A stretch of DNA of 64,000 nt from Streptococcus pluranimalium (GCF_002953735.1 NZ_CP025536.1:1060001-1124000); one strand, 5' to 3'; positions 1 to 9,493 are shown, counted from the first letter of the stretch. Made by a program: numbers and translations. Notes: generated by a model from the letters alone, not told the origin.

Positions 1-639
1 ACCATATGAAGCAACTACTTCATAAGTCGTATGTGCATATTTTCCTGAATGGTGAACCCGACGCGTGATAATAGAATCCTCATCACGCGCAATAGGCGCA
101 ATGATTTCCCCGTGCTTGTCTAAGTTACCTTTTCCCGAAACAAGAGCAAAATAACGTTTTTCAATGACCTTCTTCTGCAACTGCTTATCTAAACGAGCAT
201 GAGCATAACCATGCTTAGCAAATAACATAAGGCCACTAGTATCACGATCTAAACGCGTGACAATATGAACTTGTAAGTTAGGATACTTCTGTTTTATAAA
301 ATAGCCTTTAACAAAATTCGCCATGGTATTAGAATGATTGACACTTGGAATACTAGCCACACCTGAAGGCTTATTTAAGACTAAAAAATGATCGTCCTCA
401 GCCACAACCGCTAAAGGCATATCAATAGGCTCTAGTTTTTCATAAGGCAATTCATCGGGAATATCAACAGCAATCACATCTCCGACATCAACAATATGAA
501 TAGCATTTTGTTCTCTCTCATTTACCCAAATATGGCCACCTTTAAACTTAATTTTAGCTAGGAGACCTTTAGAAATATCATGTTCTTTCAGAAGAGACTT
601 GACCTTGCCTGGTCTATGAGCAACAAATTCAAATCTCAT
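1..639 (-). CDS. rluD: RluD-family 23S rRNA pseudouridine synthase (partial, 3' end outside window)
   Basis: The reading frame runs from an ATG at 639 off the left edge without a stop, so about 213 N-terminal residues are visible of a family normally near 300. The family isomerises specific uridines in large-subunit rRNA. The catalytic block [17 protein letters not shown] lies around 190-235, with the catalytic Asp in RLDRD. The ATG overlaps the nadK stop (ATGA, 636-639), so it is probably translated by coupling as the third gene of relQ-nadK-rluD. This order is known in streptococci and other Firmicutes. The exact target uridine is not deducible, and the symbol is by family only. Confidence 0.85.
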   Translation of the reverse strand, partial: MRFEFVAHRPGKVKSLLKEHDISKGLLAKIKFKGGHIWVNEREQNAIHIVDVGDVIAVDIPDELPYEKLEPIDMPLAVVAEDDHFLVLNKPSGVASIPSVNHSNTMANFVKGYFIKQKYPNLQVHIVTRLDRDTSGLMLFAKHGYAHARLDKQLQKKVIEKRYFALVSGKGNLDKHGEIIAPIARDEDSIITRRVHHSGKYAHTTYEVVASYG

Positions 640-1472
640 GAATCCAAATCTCCAATAAAGGCATCCTTGACCCTTGCCCAGAAGCTTGTGTGACTAGGCG
701 TTGATACAAAATGAATCTTATGATTAGAAATGTAAAATTCTACTTTGGCAATGTTTTTATGATGATAAGTCTTATTATCAATCGAAACCGTATAGGTTCC
801 CAGACGTTTAGGAACCAAGACAATACGGTCATCCTTAGGAATAATCAATGAGGAGCCCAAGGTGCGGAAAACACGATTATTAATACTTGAGATTTCTGTC
901 ATTTGAAGAGCTTCAATAGTGGGATGAAGAACAGCGCCACCTAAAGATTTATTATAGGCTGTACTTCCTGTCGGCGTTGATACTAAGATGCCATCCCCAC
1001 GAAAACGTTCAAATTTTACTTTATTAATCATGACATCTGCCACCATGGTTTTTTCGATACGCTTAACTGTTGCTTCATTAAGCGCGCGCGAGCGATAGAC
1101 CCTACCATCGTCCAAAGTAACCTTAACCTTGAGAATAGGGTAAGAAATACTATCTCCTTGATCTTGGCGTAGTGTGTCAATGAGCTTATCAACTTCAAAA
1201 TCACGATAATCCGTATAAAATCCTAAGTGCCCTGTATGAATACCAACAAAACGAACCGTATCCAGTTCCTTCTCATACATGTGAAAAGCTGATAAAAGCA
1301 TACCATCGCCACCGATTGTAATCACAACATCAGGATTTTTTTTACTCAAATAAAAGTCTGGATCATCACGAAGAACATTGAAAATCTTTGAGGCAATTCG
1401 TTTACTTTGATACTTACCATTAGCAATAATGGCAATTCTTATTGGCTTATCTGTAATATTCATCTGTGTCAT
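636..1472 (-). CDS. nadK: NAD kinase
   Basis: This enzyme phosphorylates NAD to NADP in the cytoplasm. The family signature GGDGM lies at about residue 54, followed by the conserved TGHLGFYTD and [16 protein letters not shown] segments that build the NAD site. At about 278 residues the length is normal. The ATG at 1472 is preferred over the GTG immediately before it because AGGAA sits about seven bases upstream; the N-terminus MTQMN is typical of streptococcal NAD kinases. The gene overlaps the end of relQ by 26 bases and the start of the rluD-like gene by four, so the three are translationally coupled. This ties NADP supply to the alarmone gene. Confidence 0.95.
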   Translation of the reverse strand: MTQMNITDKPIRIAIIANGKYQSKRIASKIFNVLRDDPDFYLSKKNPDVVITIGGDGMLLSAFHMYEKELDTVRFVGIHTGHLGFYTDYRDFEVDKLIDTLRQDQGDSISYPILKVKVTLDDGRVYRSRALNEATVKRIEKTMVADVMINKVKFERFRGDGILVSTPTGSTAYNKSLGGAVLHPTIEALQMTEISSINNRVFRTLGSSLIIPKDDRIVLVPKRLGTYTVSIDNKTYHHKNIAKVEFYISNHKIHFVSTPSHTSFWARVKDAFIGDLDS

Positions 1473-2118
1473 CACTATTTCCTACACCATCACTTAAACT
1501 TCTATTGGCTGGATCAAAAAGCAACTGCGCTTCTTGAATATCTTCTTTGATCTTTCGCATCTCCTCATCCAATTCAAGGGCAATCTTTGCAGTTATCTCC
1601 AAGCGTTGCTTGATATCATCTGGAAAATCTCCCTGATATTTATAGTTCAAGGAATGCTCTATCGTTGCCCAAAAATTCATGGCCAATGTTCTAATTTGAA
1701 TCTCTGCTAAAATCGTCTTTTGTCCATCAATCGTATCAACAGGGTATTCAACTACTACATGATACGAACGATAGCCACTTGACTTCATATGTCTAATGTA
1801 ATCTCTCTCTTGAACAACTTTTAAATCATGACGTTGTCTTAAAAGTCTTAAGACCTCATCCACATCATCAACAAACTGAACCATCACTCTGAGGCCAGCG
1901 ATGTCTTGAATATCCTGAGCAACATTCTCTAAAAGAACCCCTCGTAGAGCCATCTTTTCTTGAATACTCTCGACTGATTTGACTCGTCCAGTTACAAATT
2001 CAATAGGAGAATGCTTTTGTTGTTTACGATATTGCTTACGGATTCCCCTCAGTTTAATTTTCAATTCGCCAACGGCTTGAATATAAGGGTCTAGAAATTC
2101 TTCCCAATCCATTGTCAT
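1447..2118 (-). CDS. relQ: Small alarmone synthetase (GTP pyrophosphokinase)
   Basis: This single-domain (p)ppGpp synthetase transfers pyrophosphate from ATP to GDP/GTP. At 223 residues it is much shorter than bifunctional RelA/SpoT and has no HD hydrolase, TGS or ACT region. The synthetase core shows [34 protein letters not shown] and [24 protein letters not shown], all typical of the RelQ/YjbM type. The ATG at 2118 has an AGGAG about seven bases upstream. It is the first gene of the relQ-nadK-rluD unit and is divergent from the CYTH gene, an association widespread in Firmicutes. Confidence 0.93.
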   Translation of the reverse strand: MTMDWEEFLDPYIQAVGELKIKLRGIRKQYRKQQKHSPIEFVTGRVKSVESIQEKMALRGVLLENVAQDIQDIAGLRVMVQFVDDVDEVLRLLRQRHDLKVVQERDYIRHMKSSGYRSYHVVVEYPVDTIDGQKTILAEIQIRTLAMNFWATIEHSLNYKYQGDFPDDIKQRLEITAKIALELDEEMRKIKEDIQEAQLLFDPANRSLSDGVGNSDDTDEYYR

Positions 2119-2201
2119 TGAAGACTCCTCTCTATTTCCTTACTTGTTTTACGGTACATTCTTGTAAAAAAGAGGACTTTTGTATAAAATAAATCTAATC
2201 A

Positions 2202-2212
2202 TTATTATAACA
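2202..2212 (-). promoter_or_regulatory. Probable extended -10 promoter of relQ-nadK-rluD
   Basis: On the minus strand TGTTATAAT (TATAAT at 2204-2209) matches an extended -10 about 85 bases before the relQ ATG. No good -35 was found. The area is AT-rich and near-palindromic, so it may also serve the divergent CYTH gene. Confidence 0.45.
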
Positions 2213-2247
2213 TAATATTCAGTCCAAAAAAGGAAAGCAAATCGCCT

Positions 2248-2817
2248 ATGACTAATCTCGAAATTGAATACAAGACCATGCTGAATAAAGCAGAGTTCAA
2301 TCATCTACAAAACCTATTAATGCACGTCAATCCTATTACTCAGACTAATTATTATTTTGATACACCAGAAGGTGATATGCGTTCTAAAAAGTTATCCCTT
2401 CGTATCCGTACCTTTGATAAGTTAGCTGAGTTAACCTTGAAAATACCTGAGACAGTTGGTACTATGGAGTACAATGTTTCCTTAACAAAAAAAGAAGCAA
2501 GAGAAATCATGGACACCGGTTGCTTTCCTGATTGTCATATTAGAGAATTATTAACCGATAAAAAAATCCCTCTCGAAAACCTTACCGTTTTGGGACACTT
2601 GACGACCATTAGACGTGAAACGCGTCTGCCTATTGGTCTATTAGCTCTGGATAAAAATCATTACTCGGACCGCATTGATTACGAATTAGAATTAGAGGTC
2701 GAGGATGCCGAAAAAGGGCAAAAAGATTTTGACGAATACTTAAAACGGCATAATATCAATTATAAATACGCTAAAAGCAAGGTTGCTAGATTTGCTGCAA
2801 CCCTTCAAAATAGATAG
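2248..2817 (+). CDS. CYTH-domain (YjbK-like) phosphatase
   Basis: The protein has 189 residues with the CYTH signature LEIEYK (ExExK) at its N-terminus, followed by alternating charged strands such as SLRIRTF and LTLKIPE. These form the triphosphate tunnel and are typical of YjbK-type bacterial CYTH proteins. The family hydrolyses inorganic tri- or nucleoside polyphosphates with divalent metal, but the substrate here is not known. AGGAAA lies upstream of the ATG. It faces away from relQ, and the YjbK/RelQ/NadK neighbourhood is conserved in Firmicutes, which suggests a link to phosphate or alarmone metabolism. Confidence 0.85.
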   Translation: MTNLEIEYKTMLNKAEFNHLQNLLMHVNPITQTNYYFDTPEGDMRSKKLSLRIRTFDKLAELTLKIPETVGTMEYNVSLTKKEAREIMDTGCFPDCHIRELLTDKKIPLENLTVLGHLTTIRRETRLPIGLLALDKNHYSDRIDYELELEVEDAEKGQKDFDEYLKRHNINYKYAKSKVARFAATLQNR

Positions 2818-2863
2818 CAACAAGCCTAAGAAAATTCTTTAACATCATTCCGTTAAGTGGAAA

Positions 2864-2937
2864 TTAGGCAAAAAACATTTAAAACATAAAACGGCTTAGA
2901 ATGACGCTATTAAGAAACGTTCATTCCAAGTCGTTTT
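2864..2937. repeat. Dispersed palindromic element, copy 1
   Basis: An A-rich stretch (from 2864) leads into a left arm at 2888-2906 and a right arm at 2916-2936 that pair as AAAACGGCTTAGAATGA / TCATTCCAAGTCGTTTT with one wobble and one mismatch. It is related to the copies near 9384, 57404 and 63345. It lies between the convergent CYTH and VOC genes and could act as a bidirectional terminator. Confidence 0.75.
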
Positions 2938-2986
2938 AGTTAGACCTTACTTACTACTCTTTTCATGATAAGTCACTAATCTTAAT

Positions 2987-3868
2987 CTATTCTAAGCAAG
3001 ACCTCTTCAATCTGTTGGCAATGTCGTTCGTATTTTGTGGTAACTGTAACTGTTTCCCGAGTTCCTCTTTACTTTCATCAACCAAAAGCCCTGGAGCTTC
3101 CGTTGCCATTTCAAAAATAACTTGACCGGGCTCTCTAAAATAAATAGACTTAAAATATTTTCGATCTCTAAGAATTGTCACATCTCGTCCCTCGTCTATC
3201 AGAAATTTTCTCCAAGCCTCTTCCTCAATCTCATCTAATACCGACCGAGCAAAATGATGAACCGTTCCCACACCCCATATACCAGCCGGCGATACGAATT
3301 GCTCAATGAGTAGCTCCTCATATCTTTTTCCAGGAATCTTTAGGTAAAAATGCTCTTCATCCTCACTTACAGCAAGAAATCCCATAGTCTTTCCCAAAAA
3401 TTCTTTTGACGCTTGTGGCTGACTAGAGTAAATGCTAAGTCCATGAAAAGCTTGTATTTCAGGATTGTTTGATATTTGTGCCGAAACAATTAATGCTAGC
3501 TCAAGTTGGTCAAAATCATTGAAATAAAGTGCTTTATCTTGAAACCAATAACCTTTCTTAGTTTTGATACCGAAAGATTTTAGGTGATTTTCCCAATAGT
3601 CCAGTTGGTTAATGGGAACCCTAAAAGCTATTTTCCCCACTTGACCACTCCCTTTGTGACCTGTTTGAAGTTGTTGTGGAAAGAAAGTTATCAGAGGACC
3701 AAGCAGAGCCGATTGACTTCCAAAGTAAAGATGATAACCGATTTTATCATCAAAATTGACTGTTTTTTTGACCAGTCGTAATCCAAGAATTTTTCTATAA
3801 AAGGACAATACCTTTTCCAAATCGCCAACCATAGCACTAATGTGATGTATTCCCCTAATGGCTTGCAT
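2987..3868 (-). CDS. VOC-family (glyoxalase/ring-cleaving dioxygenase-like) protein
   Basis: The protein has 293 residues in two tandem VOC halves. The first starts GIHHISAMVGDLEKVLSFY, and the second carries a conserved HHFARSV block and an E (IFEMATE) near the end. This matches MhqO/LinE-like 'ring-cleaving dioxygenases', whose relatives act on quinones or thiol adducts with a bound metal. The real substrate is unknown. The ATG at 3868 is chosen because AAGGAG lies six bases upstream; an in-frame ATG at 3901 has no ribosome site. It is monocistronic and convergent with the CYTH gene. Confidence 0.8.
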   Translation of the reverse strand: MQAIRGIHHISAMVGDLEKVLSFYRKILGLRLVKKTVNFDDKIGYHLYFGSQSALLGPLITFFPQQLQTGHKGSGQVGKIAFRVPINQLDYWENHLKSFGIKTKKGYWFQDKALYFNDFDQLELALIVSAQISNNPEIQAFHGLSIYSSQPQASKEFLGKTMGFLAVSEDEEHFYLKIPGKRYEELLIEQFVSPAGIWGVGTVHHFARSVLDEIEEEAWRKFLIDEGRDVTILRDRKYFKSIYFREPGQVIFEMATEAPGLLVDESKEELGKQLQLPQNTNDIANRLKRSCLE

Positions 3869-3988
3869 GATTGCTCCTTGCTCTCCACTTTGTTTTAACA
3901 TTACTTTATCACTAATTAGTTTTATTTTCTATTAATTAATAACCAGTTCCTTAAGCAGTAACTCTCCATGTATTTTTCTTCCTTTTTT

Positions 3989-3997
3989 TGGTAAAAT
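3989..3997 (+). promoter_or_regulatory. Extended -10 promoter of prs operon
   Basis: TGGTAAAAT (TAAAAT at 3992-3997) is an extended -10 about 35 bases before the prs ATG. A clear AAGGAG follows, so this transcript has an ordinary leader. Confidence 0.5.
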
Positions 3998-4031
3998 AAA
4001 AAGGAATTAATAAATTAAGGAGTATTTTGTC

Positions 4032-5006
4032 ATGGCACAAAAAAACGCCACCCCTCAAATGAAACTTTTTTCATTGACATCAAACAATGACATCGCTGAA
4101 AAAATTTCGGAAGCCTCTGGAATTCCTCTTGGAAAAGTGTCTTCTCGTCAATTCTCAGATGGTGAGATCATGATTAATATTGAAGAGAGTGTTCGTGGAG
4201 ATGATATCTATATCATTCAATCTACTAGTTTTCCAGTTAATGATAATCTTTGGGAATTGCTCATCATGATTGATGCTTGTAAGCGTGCAAGTGCCAACTC
4301 TATTACTGCTGTAATGCCATATTTTGGTTATTCACGTCAAGACCGTGTTGCTGCTTCTCGTGAACCTATCACGGCAAAACTAGTAGCCAATATGTTAGTT
4401 AAGGCAGGAGTTGATCGTATTGTAACCCTTGATCTCCATGCTGTTCAAGTCCAAGGATTCTTTAACATTCCAGTTGATAACTTATTCACTACTCCTTTAT
4501 TTGCAGAACACTACATCAATAAAGGCTTCTCTGGAGAAGATATTGTTGTCGTTAGTCCAAAAAATTCTGGTATTAAGCGCGCTCGCAGCCTAGCTGAATA
4601 TCTTGATGCCCCTATCGCTATTATTGACTATGCTCAGGAAGACGATAGTCATCGAGAAGAAGGCTACATCATCGGTGATGTTTCTGGTAAAAAAGCTATT
4701 CTTATCGATGATATTCTAAATACTGGTAAAACTTTTGCAGAAGCAAGTAAAATTGTTAAACGCGGAGGCGCTACTGACATTTATGCTGTAGCCAGTCATG
4801 GTCTCTTTGCTGGAGGTGCTGCTGATATTTTAGAAGCTGCTCCTATCAAAGAAATTCTTTTAACAGACTCTGTTTTGTCTAAAGAACGTGTGCCGCAAAA
4901 TGCTAAATATATCACTGCTAGTGATTTATTTGCAGATGCTATCGTTCGTATTCAAGAAAGACAACCACTCAGCCCACTCTTTACATTTCATCACAACGAG
5001 GATTAA
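4032..5006 (+). CDS. prs: Ribose-phosphate pyrophosphokinase
   Basis: This enzyme makes PRPP from ribose 5-phosphate and ATP for purine, pyrimidine, NAD, His and Trp synthesis. The 324-residue protein shows the flexible-loop region [17 protein letters not shown], the Mg/ATP segment [13 protein letters not shown] and the PRPP-binding loop [14 protein letters not shown]. Streptococci commonly carry two prs genes, and this one, followed by a cysteine desulfurase, matches the second-copy context. AAGGAG precedes the ATG. The last bases hold a GAGG that can serve as the ribosome site of the next gene, so the two are probably one operon. Confidence 0.95.
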   Translation: MAQKNATPQMKLFSLTSNNDIAEKISEASGIPLGKVSSRQFSDGEIMINIEESVRGDDIYIIQSTSFPVNDNLWELLIMIDACKRASANSITAVMPYFGYSRQDRVAASREPITAKLVANMLVKAGVDRIVTLDLHAVQVQGFFNIPVDNLFTTPLFAEHYINKGFSGEDIVVVSPKNSGIKRARSLAEYLDAPIAIIDYAQEDDSHREEGYIIGDVSGKKAILIDDILNTGKTFAEASKIVKRGGATDIYAVASHGLFAGGAADILEAAPIKEILLTDSVLSKERVPQNAKYITASDLFADAIVRIQERQPLSPLFTFHHNED

Positions 5007-5012
5007 GATATT

Positions 5013-6131
5013 TTGATTTATTTGGATAATGCTGCAACCACTCCCTTAACAGAAGCCGTTATTGCTGAAATGACAGCAGCGATGGCTCTTCAGTTGACTA
5101 ACCCGTCAAGTATTCACGCACATGGACGATTAGCTAGTCAAAAATTAAGAGAATACCGACAGACCATCGCAGCAATGATGAAAACATCTCCAAATAATAT
5201 TATATTTACCTCTGGTGGCACTGAAAGTAACAATACTGTTTTAAAAGGCTACGCTTTAGCTCATCAGCATCAAAGAAAACATATTATCACTTCTGCTATC
5301 GAACATCACTCTGTTCTCCATACCTTGTCTTACTTAGAAGAACGTTTTGGTTTTGATGTCACCTATCTACAGCCAGTCAATGGTACCATAGGTCCTGAAG
5401 AAGTTCGCTCTGCCTTACGTGATGATACGATTCTCGTCAGTCTCATGTACGCCAATAATGAAACTGGTGACCTCCTTCCTATTGCTGATATCGCTTCTCT
5501 ATTGAAAGAGCATCCTGCTGCCTTCCATGTTGACGCTGTACAAGTAGCAGGAAAGATAGCTCTTGAACCAGAGGCACTTGGTATTGATTTTATGTCCATA
5601 TCAGCTCATAAATTTCATGGTCCTAAAGGCGTGGGTATCCTCTATCATCACCAAAAACAGTTTGATTCCTTGTTACATGGTGGCGAGCAAGAAAGCAAAC
5701 ATCGTGCGAGTACAGAAAATCTTATTAGTATTGCAGGGATGGCTAAAGCATTAGCAGATGCCCAAAACAATCTTGCCAATAATTGGTCTAAAGTCAGTCA
5801 CCTAAAAGAAACCTTCTTAGAGCATCTTGATGGACTGAACTATTATCTCAATACGAATGAATTGGCTATGCCACATGTCGTTAACATTGGATTCCCAGGT
5901 GCTAATAATGGCATCTTATTAACTCAACTTGACCTACAAGGCTATTCCGTTTCAACAGGCTCAGCATGCACAGCAGGAACTGTCGATCCCAGTCATGTTT
6001 TAGCTGCTAAATATGGAGATAACTCTCCAAGACTTCAAGAATCAATCCGTATCAGCTTTTCAGAATTGAATACCGAAGATGAGGTGATCGGATTAGCGCA
6101 TTTATTAAAATCATTATTAGGAGATAACTAA
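5013..6131 (+). CDS. Cysteine desulfurase (NifS/IscS-like)
   Basis: This PLP enzyme converts cysteine to alanine and passes sulfur as a persulfide. The PLP lysine lies in SISAHKFHGPKG and the sulfur-accepting cysteine in STGSACTAGTVDPSH. The N-terminal YLDNAATTPLT and TSGGTESNN are class V aminotransferase hallmarks. It is 372 residues with a TTG start at 5013; no ATG fits the conserved N-terminus, and GAGG at the end of prs is eleven bases upstream. The one-base overlap with the DUF1831 gene indicates coupling. The acceptor (tRNA thiolation, thiamine or Fe-S) cannot be told. It is not next to thiI or sufU here. Confidence 0.9.
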   Translation: MIYLDNAATTPLTEAVIAEMTAAMALQLTNPSSIHAHGRLASQKLREYRQTIAAMMKTSPNNIIFTSGGTESNNTVLKGYALAHQHQRKHIITSAIEHHSVLHTLSYLEERFGFDVTYLQPVNGTIGPEEVRSALRDDTILVSLMYANNETGDLLPIADIASLLKEHPAAFHVDAVQVAGKIALEPEALGIDFMSISAHKFHGPKGVGILYHHQKQFDSLLHGGEQESKHRASTENLISIAGMAKALADAQNNLANNWSKVSHLKETFLEHLDGLNYYLNTNELAMPHVVNIGFPGANNGILLTQLDLQGYSVSTGSACTAGTVDPSHVLAAKYGDNSPRLQESIRISFSELNTEDEVIGLAHLLKSLLGDN

Positions 6132-6478
6132 TGGCTTTTGAACAATCCATTTCACTTAAAGACTGTCGCTACACTTATGCAATTGATCCCAACATCAAAA
6201 AATATGCCCTTAAAGATTTAACCTTTTCTGAAAATAAGGTTGGTCACCTTGAATTGAGCCGTATTTTAGAAGAACTGCCTAATTCTGGTGTTGGTTTTCT
6301 CTTAAAAATTGTTATCCATAAGGATTTGACAGGTTTTAAATTAAACATCACTGATCAGTCTGGTCTCCGCCTCGTTAACATCTTTAAATCTGAAGATCAC
6401 AAAATTCTTCAAGATAAGTTCTATTTCCTTATGGATAGTCTTGTTGAACGTCATGTATTTACCAAAATAGAACAATAG
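6131..6478 (+). CDS. DUF1831 family protein
   Basis: This 115-residue soluble protein of unknown function matches the DUF1831 pattern: an N-terminal YAIDPNIKKYALKDLTF, a central LSRILEELPNSGVGF and a charged C-terminus. No cysteines of a redox motif are visible. The ATG shares a base with the desulfurase stop (TAATG), implying equal expression. DUF1831 genes follow NifS-like desulfurases in many lactic acid bacteria, so an accessory role in sulfur transfer is a reasonable guess without proof. Confidence 0.75.
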   Translation: MAFEQSISLKDCRYTYAIDPNIKKYALKDLTFSENKVGHLELSRILEELPNSGVGFLLKIVIHKDLTGFKLNITDQSGLRLVNIFKSEDHKILQDKFYFLMDSLVERHVFTKIEQ

Positions 6479-6487
6479 GAGGCTAGC

Positions 6488-6700
6488 ATGTTAACCATCA
6501 CTTACCTTAATGATGCTAAACAAGAAAAAGAAATCAGCTATGCTAATTATGATGCTTATCGCCAAGCACAAATGGCTTGTATGATTGGGATTGCTGATCA
6601 TTTCACTGTTACTAAAGTTATTTATAAGGATCAGACAATTGATTACACAGGTAACTTTGGCAATCTCTTTTATAGCTTAGAGAAACAAAATCTCGATTAA
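6488..6700 (+). CDS. DUF4649 family small protein
   Basis: This 70-residue protein starts MLTITYLNDAKQEKEISYANY. It is acidic and soluble, with no signal or membrane segment. AGGAGGC lies a few bases before the ATG, and the gap to the DUF1831 gene is nine bases, so it is the last gene of the prs-desulfurase operon. It resembles the DUF4649 group found only in streptococci and relatives; the function is unknown. Confidence 0.7.
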   Translation: MLTITYLNDAKQEKEISYANYDAYRQAQMACMIGIADHFTVTKVIYKDQTIDYTGNFGNLFYSLEKQNLD

Positions 6701-6708
6701 TAACCTCT

Positions 6709-6764
6709 TAAGAGAGTAAGATAGCTTCTTAGATTTTTAAGAAGTCATCATACTCTCTTTTTAT
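6709..6764 (+). terminator. Rho-independent terminator of the prs operon
   Basis: AAGAGAGTA pairs with TACTCTCTT around an inner hairpin CTTCTTA/TAAGAAG, followed by a T-run. It lies just after the DUF4649 stop. Confidence 0.85.
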
Positions 6765-7178
6765 GATAATCACTTATTCTATTACCCTTTTGCTTGGGCT
6801 TCTATGAATGAATACTGTAGTCAAATGAATTAACTGTCAGACGAGATTGCATATGAGTCAAGCGAAGATTATCCCATAGAGTACTATGTGTTTCTAGTCA
6901 TGATATATCAAAGTTAATTCAAAAGATTATCATCTCAAACGTAATGCTTTTCACTAAACTTACTTAACTAAACGGTGATATTAGCAGGCCATTTAGTGAT
7001 TTCATCTAAAAATGATTACTATAATCATCTATTTTATATCTAAAGGAGAGTACTCGACTAAGTTATAAGGACACCATCTTCCCTCTATCATCAAGTCTTT
7101 GATAAAACTGCTATCTCCAGATAAAGGATTGTCAATTCCTTCTGAGCCCTCCCCTTGTAACAATTTCAGACATTAAAG
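6765..7178. other. Non-coding gap before rex with possible gene debris
   Basis: No complete gene is visible. Short protein-like stretches occur: on plus at about 6838-6918 (ending VFLVMIYQS) and on minus at 7029-7172. Both lack starts and are bounded by stops, which suggests decayed coding DNA. Confidence 0.3.
7029..7172 (-). pseudogene. Possible C-terminal remnant of an unidentified gene
   Basis: This minus-strand frame of about 46 codons has no start codon at its head. Its composition looks protein-like: GEGSEGIDNPLSGDSSF followed by EGRWCPYNLVEYSPLDIK and a TAG. I do not recognise the family. It may be chance, although the residue use (W, C, P, Y) is unlike random AT-rich DNA. Confidence 0.25.
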
Positions 7179-7207
7179 TTGCATTTTTCACAAGGATTAT
7201 TTAAAAT
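7179..7207 (+). promoter_or_regulatory. Probable rex promoter with a Rex-like half-site
   Basis: TTGCAT (7179-7184), a 17-base spacer and TAAAAT (7202-7207) form a good promoter 73 bases before the rex ATG. The spacer contains TTTTTCACAA (7184-7193), which matches one half of the known Rex box (TTGTGAAnnnnnnTTCACAA). The other half is weak, so autoregulation is only suggested. Confidence 0.45.
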
Positions 7208-7279
7208 AGGTAAGTAAAATGATTAAAACAAGTGATGTATTGTTTAAGCTCAAGATACATCTTAGAAAAGGAGACAGCC

Positions 7280-7921
7280 ATGTCTGTTGAAAAAACTATT
7301 CCTAAAGCGACAGCCAAACGCTTATCACTGTATTACCGTATCTTTAAACGTTTTAACACTGATAATATCGAAAAAGCAAGCTCTAAACAAATCGCAGATG
7401 CTATGGGAATTGACTCTGCTACTGTCCGTCGTGACTTTTCCCATTTCGGTGAGTTAGGGCGTCGCGGTTTTGGTTACGATGTCAAAAAACTCATGAATTT
7501 CTTCGCTGATATTCTTGATGATCACTCTACAACTAATGTTACTCTTGTTGGTGTTGGTAATATTGGTCGTGCCCTTATGCACTATCGCTTCCATGATCGC
7601 AACAAGATGCAAATTGCTATTGCTTTTGATCGTGATGATAATGATATCGTTGGAACAAGCTCTCCAGACGGTATTCCAATTCATGGTATCTCTACTATCA
7701 AAGAAACTCTCAAGGATACAGATATTGAAACAGCTATCCTTACTGTTCCAAGCCTCCAAGCCCAAGAAGTTGCAGATCAGTTGGTAGAAGCTGGTATTAA
7801 GGGTATTCTAAGCTTTTCACCTGTTCACTTATCTGTACCAAAAGATGTTGTTGTGCAATATGTTGATTTGACAAGTGAGTTACAAACACTTCTTTACTTT
7901 ATGAATCAAAAACAAAACTAG
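7280..7921 (+). CDS. rex: Redox-sensing transcriptional repressor Rex
   Basis: Rex binds DNA when NADH is low and controls fermentation and redox genes. The protein has 213 residues: an N-terminal winged helix ([13 protein letters not shown], then [21 protein letters not shown]) and a Rossmann domain with [10 protein letters not shown] and the conserved [12 protein letters not shown]. The ATG at 7280 has AAAGGAG seven bases upstream; an in-frame ATG at 7232 lacks one and the homologous N-terminus begins at [14 protein letters not shown]. The next gene starts three bases after its stop, so they are co-transcribed. Confidence 0.95.
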   Translation: MSVEKTIPKATAKRLSLYYRIFKRFNTDNIEKASSKQIADAMGIDSATVRRDFSHFGELGRRGFGYDVKKLMNFFADILDDHSTTNVTLVGVGNIGRALMHYRFHDRNKMQIAIAFDRDDNDIVGTSSPDGIPIHGISTIKETLKDTDIETAILTVPSLQAQEVADQLVEAGIKGILSFSPVHLSVPKDVVVQYVDLTSELQTLLYFMNQKQN

Positions 7922-7924
7922 TCC

Positions 7925-8623
7925 ATGACTAAGCAACCCATTATAGGAATAGCTGGTAATCGTCGTGTCAATCCTGAAAATGGTTTACTAAGAGACTATG
8001 TTCCTCATGGTTTTGTCGAGGGTGTAAAAAGGGCTGGTGGTTTACCACTCATTTTACCGATTTCTGATACTGACACAGCTCGGCAGTATATATCTATGGT
8101 TGATAAACTTATTTTACCTGGTGGCCAAAATGTTAATCCTGCTCTCTACGGGCAAGAAAACCAGGCTAAAAATAATGATGACTTCTTTGAAGAGCGAGAT
8201 CTATTTGAAATCGCTCTTCTTGCTGAAGCTCTAAAACAACAAAAGCCCATATTCACTGTTTGTCGAGGAACTCAGTTGATGAACGTTGCTCTTGGCGGTA
8301 GCCTCCATCAAGATATTGAAAATCATTGGCAGGATGATCCCGCTGACTATTTGACACAGGAAATGCTTGTTAAAGAAGGAACGCCTCTTCGAGCTATCTA
8401 TGGTGAAAGAAATACCATTAACTCATTTCACCATCAAAGTATTGATCATCTGGCTAGTGAGTTAGAAGTCATTGCCCAAGATCCAAAAGATGGCACTATT
8501 GAAGCTGTCCAATACAAGCATCAAAAAGTGCCTTATCTGGGTGTCCAATGGCATCCTGAATTGTTAATCAATAGCCGCCCAATTGACCAAAGCCTGTTTG
8601 ACTTTGTGGTCAATGAACTCTAA
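7925..8623 (+). CDS. Class I glutamine amidotransferase-like hydrolase (PuuD type)
   Basis: This 232-residue protein resembles gamma-glutamyl-gamma-aminobutyrate hydrolase. The nucleophile elbow is [16 protein letters not shown] with Cys, and the His/Glu of the triad lie in [15 protein letters not shown] is also conserved in the PuuD subgroup. There is no synthetase domain, so it acts as a free hydrolase; the substrate may be gamma-glutamyl amines or other gamma-glutamyl compounds. It is co-transcribed with rex and its stop overlaps the converging radC stop by four bases. Confidence 0.85.
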   Translation: MTKQPIIGIAGNRRVNPENGLLRDYVPHGFVEGVKRAGGLPLILPISDTDTARQYISMVDKLILPGGQNVNPALYGQENQAKNNDDFFEERDLFEIALLAEALKQQKPIFTVCRGTQLMNVALGGSLHQDIENHWQDDPADYLTQEMLVKEGTPLRAIYGERNTINSFHHQSIDHLASELEVIAQDPKDGTIEAVQYKHQKVPYLGVQWHPELLINSRPIDQSLFDFVVNEL

Positions 8624-9300
8624 AGAAGGTCTGATTCTTCACGAAAACTGAAATAGTCTTTCTGTCCGATAATCAGATGATCTAAGAGTATCATGCCCAT
8701 ATCGTCACAACAACGTTTTAATTTTTCTGTAAAACGTAAATCATTTTCACTCGGTTCTACTGTACCAGAAGGATGATTATGCACTAAAATCATTGACGTT
8801 GCCATATTTTTACAAGCATAATACAAAATCTCGCGAGGTTCGGCAACTGATCGTCTGACCGTACCGATAAAAATAGTACGCTGTTCAATAATACGATTTT
8901 GTGTATCAAGATAAAGAACAACAAGATGTTCTTGCTTCTCTCTACCAATCTCTATCATCATTTTTCTAGCGACTTGTTGGCTCCCTGTCATCCTCTCTGA
9001 GCGTTTTTTCTCAGACGCCTGGATTCTTTTTGCTAACTCAAGCATGGCTTTTAGTTCTGTTGATTTTGCTTGTCCAATGCCATGAATTTCCTGAAGTTCT
9101 TGGAGCGACAGGTCGTGCAACTCTGCTAAACTATCAAGCTCAGACAAAATTGATTGAGAAAGAGCCATAACAGGCTCTTTTTTAGTACCTGTCCTTAATA
9201 CTATCGCTAATAATTCTTGATTGCTAAGTTTTTCAGCCCCTAATTGCACCAGACGTTCACGGGGTAATAAAGCTTCTTTTGGAATGGTAATGTCATACAT
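8620..9300 (-). CDS. radC: RadC family JAB-domain protein
   Basis: This is a 226-residue protein. The N-terminal half carries a helix-hairpin-helix-like segment ([21 protein letters not shown]). The C-terminal MPN/JAB domain has the metal motif [18 protein letters not shown], with a conserved upstream Glu (EPREI). RadC was named for DNA repair, but that role has been withdrawn and the function is unsettled. It is monocistronic, tail-to-tail with the amidotransferase gene. The upstream 190 bases contain repeat copy 2. Confidence 0.9.
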   Translation of the reverse strand: MYDITIPKEALLPRERLVQLGAEKLSNQELLAIVLRTGTKKEPVMALSQSILSELDSLAELHDLSLQELQEIHGIGQAKSTELKAMLELAKRIQASEKKRSERMTGSQQVARKMMIEIGREKQEHLVVLYLDTQNRIIEQRTIFIGTVRRSVAEPREILYYACKNMATSMILVHNHPSGTVEPSENDLRFTEKLKRCCDDMGMILLDHLIIGQKDYFSFREESDLL

Positions 9301-9360
9301 ACAATTGAACCTCTTATCATTTGATTATCCTATCTATATATTCGTAAAACTATCAAAAAA

Positions 9361-9460
9361 GCTAGTCAAAAAACTTAAAAAACAAAAAATAGCTTAGAAT
9401 GACGTTACCACGCAACGTTGATTCTAAGCTATTTTAAATGATTTAACTGCTAATAGAAAG
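9361..9460. repeat. Dispersed palindromic element, copy 2
   Basis: The left arm (9384-9406, AAAATAGCTTAGAATGACGTT) pairs with the right arm (9414-9435, AACGTTGATTCTAAGCTATTTT). Similarity to copy 4 continues about 25 bases on either side: CTAG plus an A-run before, and GCnAATAGAAAG after. It lies upstream of radC and downstream of the AI-2E gene stop and may terminate neither or the former. Confidence 0.8.
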
Positions 9461-9493
9461 TTTTTCAAATTTCCTATTGATTTGATTGTAATA

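Noticed and set aside
2888..2936. Reading repeat copy 1 as only a terminator
   Set aside because: The shared arms and A-rich flank with copies 2 and 4 show a repeat family; terminator function may be additional.
8037..8234. Leu-rich plus-strand frame inside the amidotransferase gene
   Set aside because: It is an alternate frame of a well-supported gene with no ribosome site.
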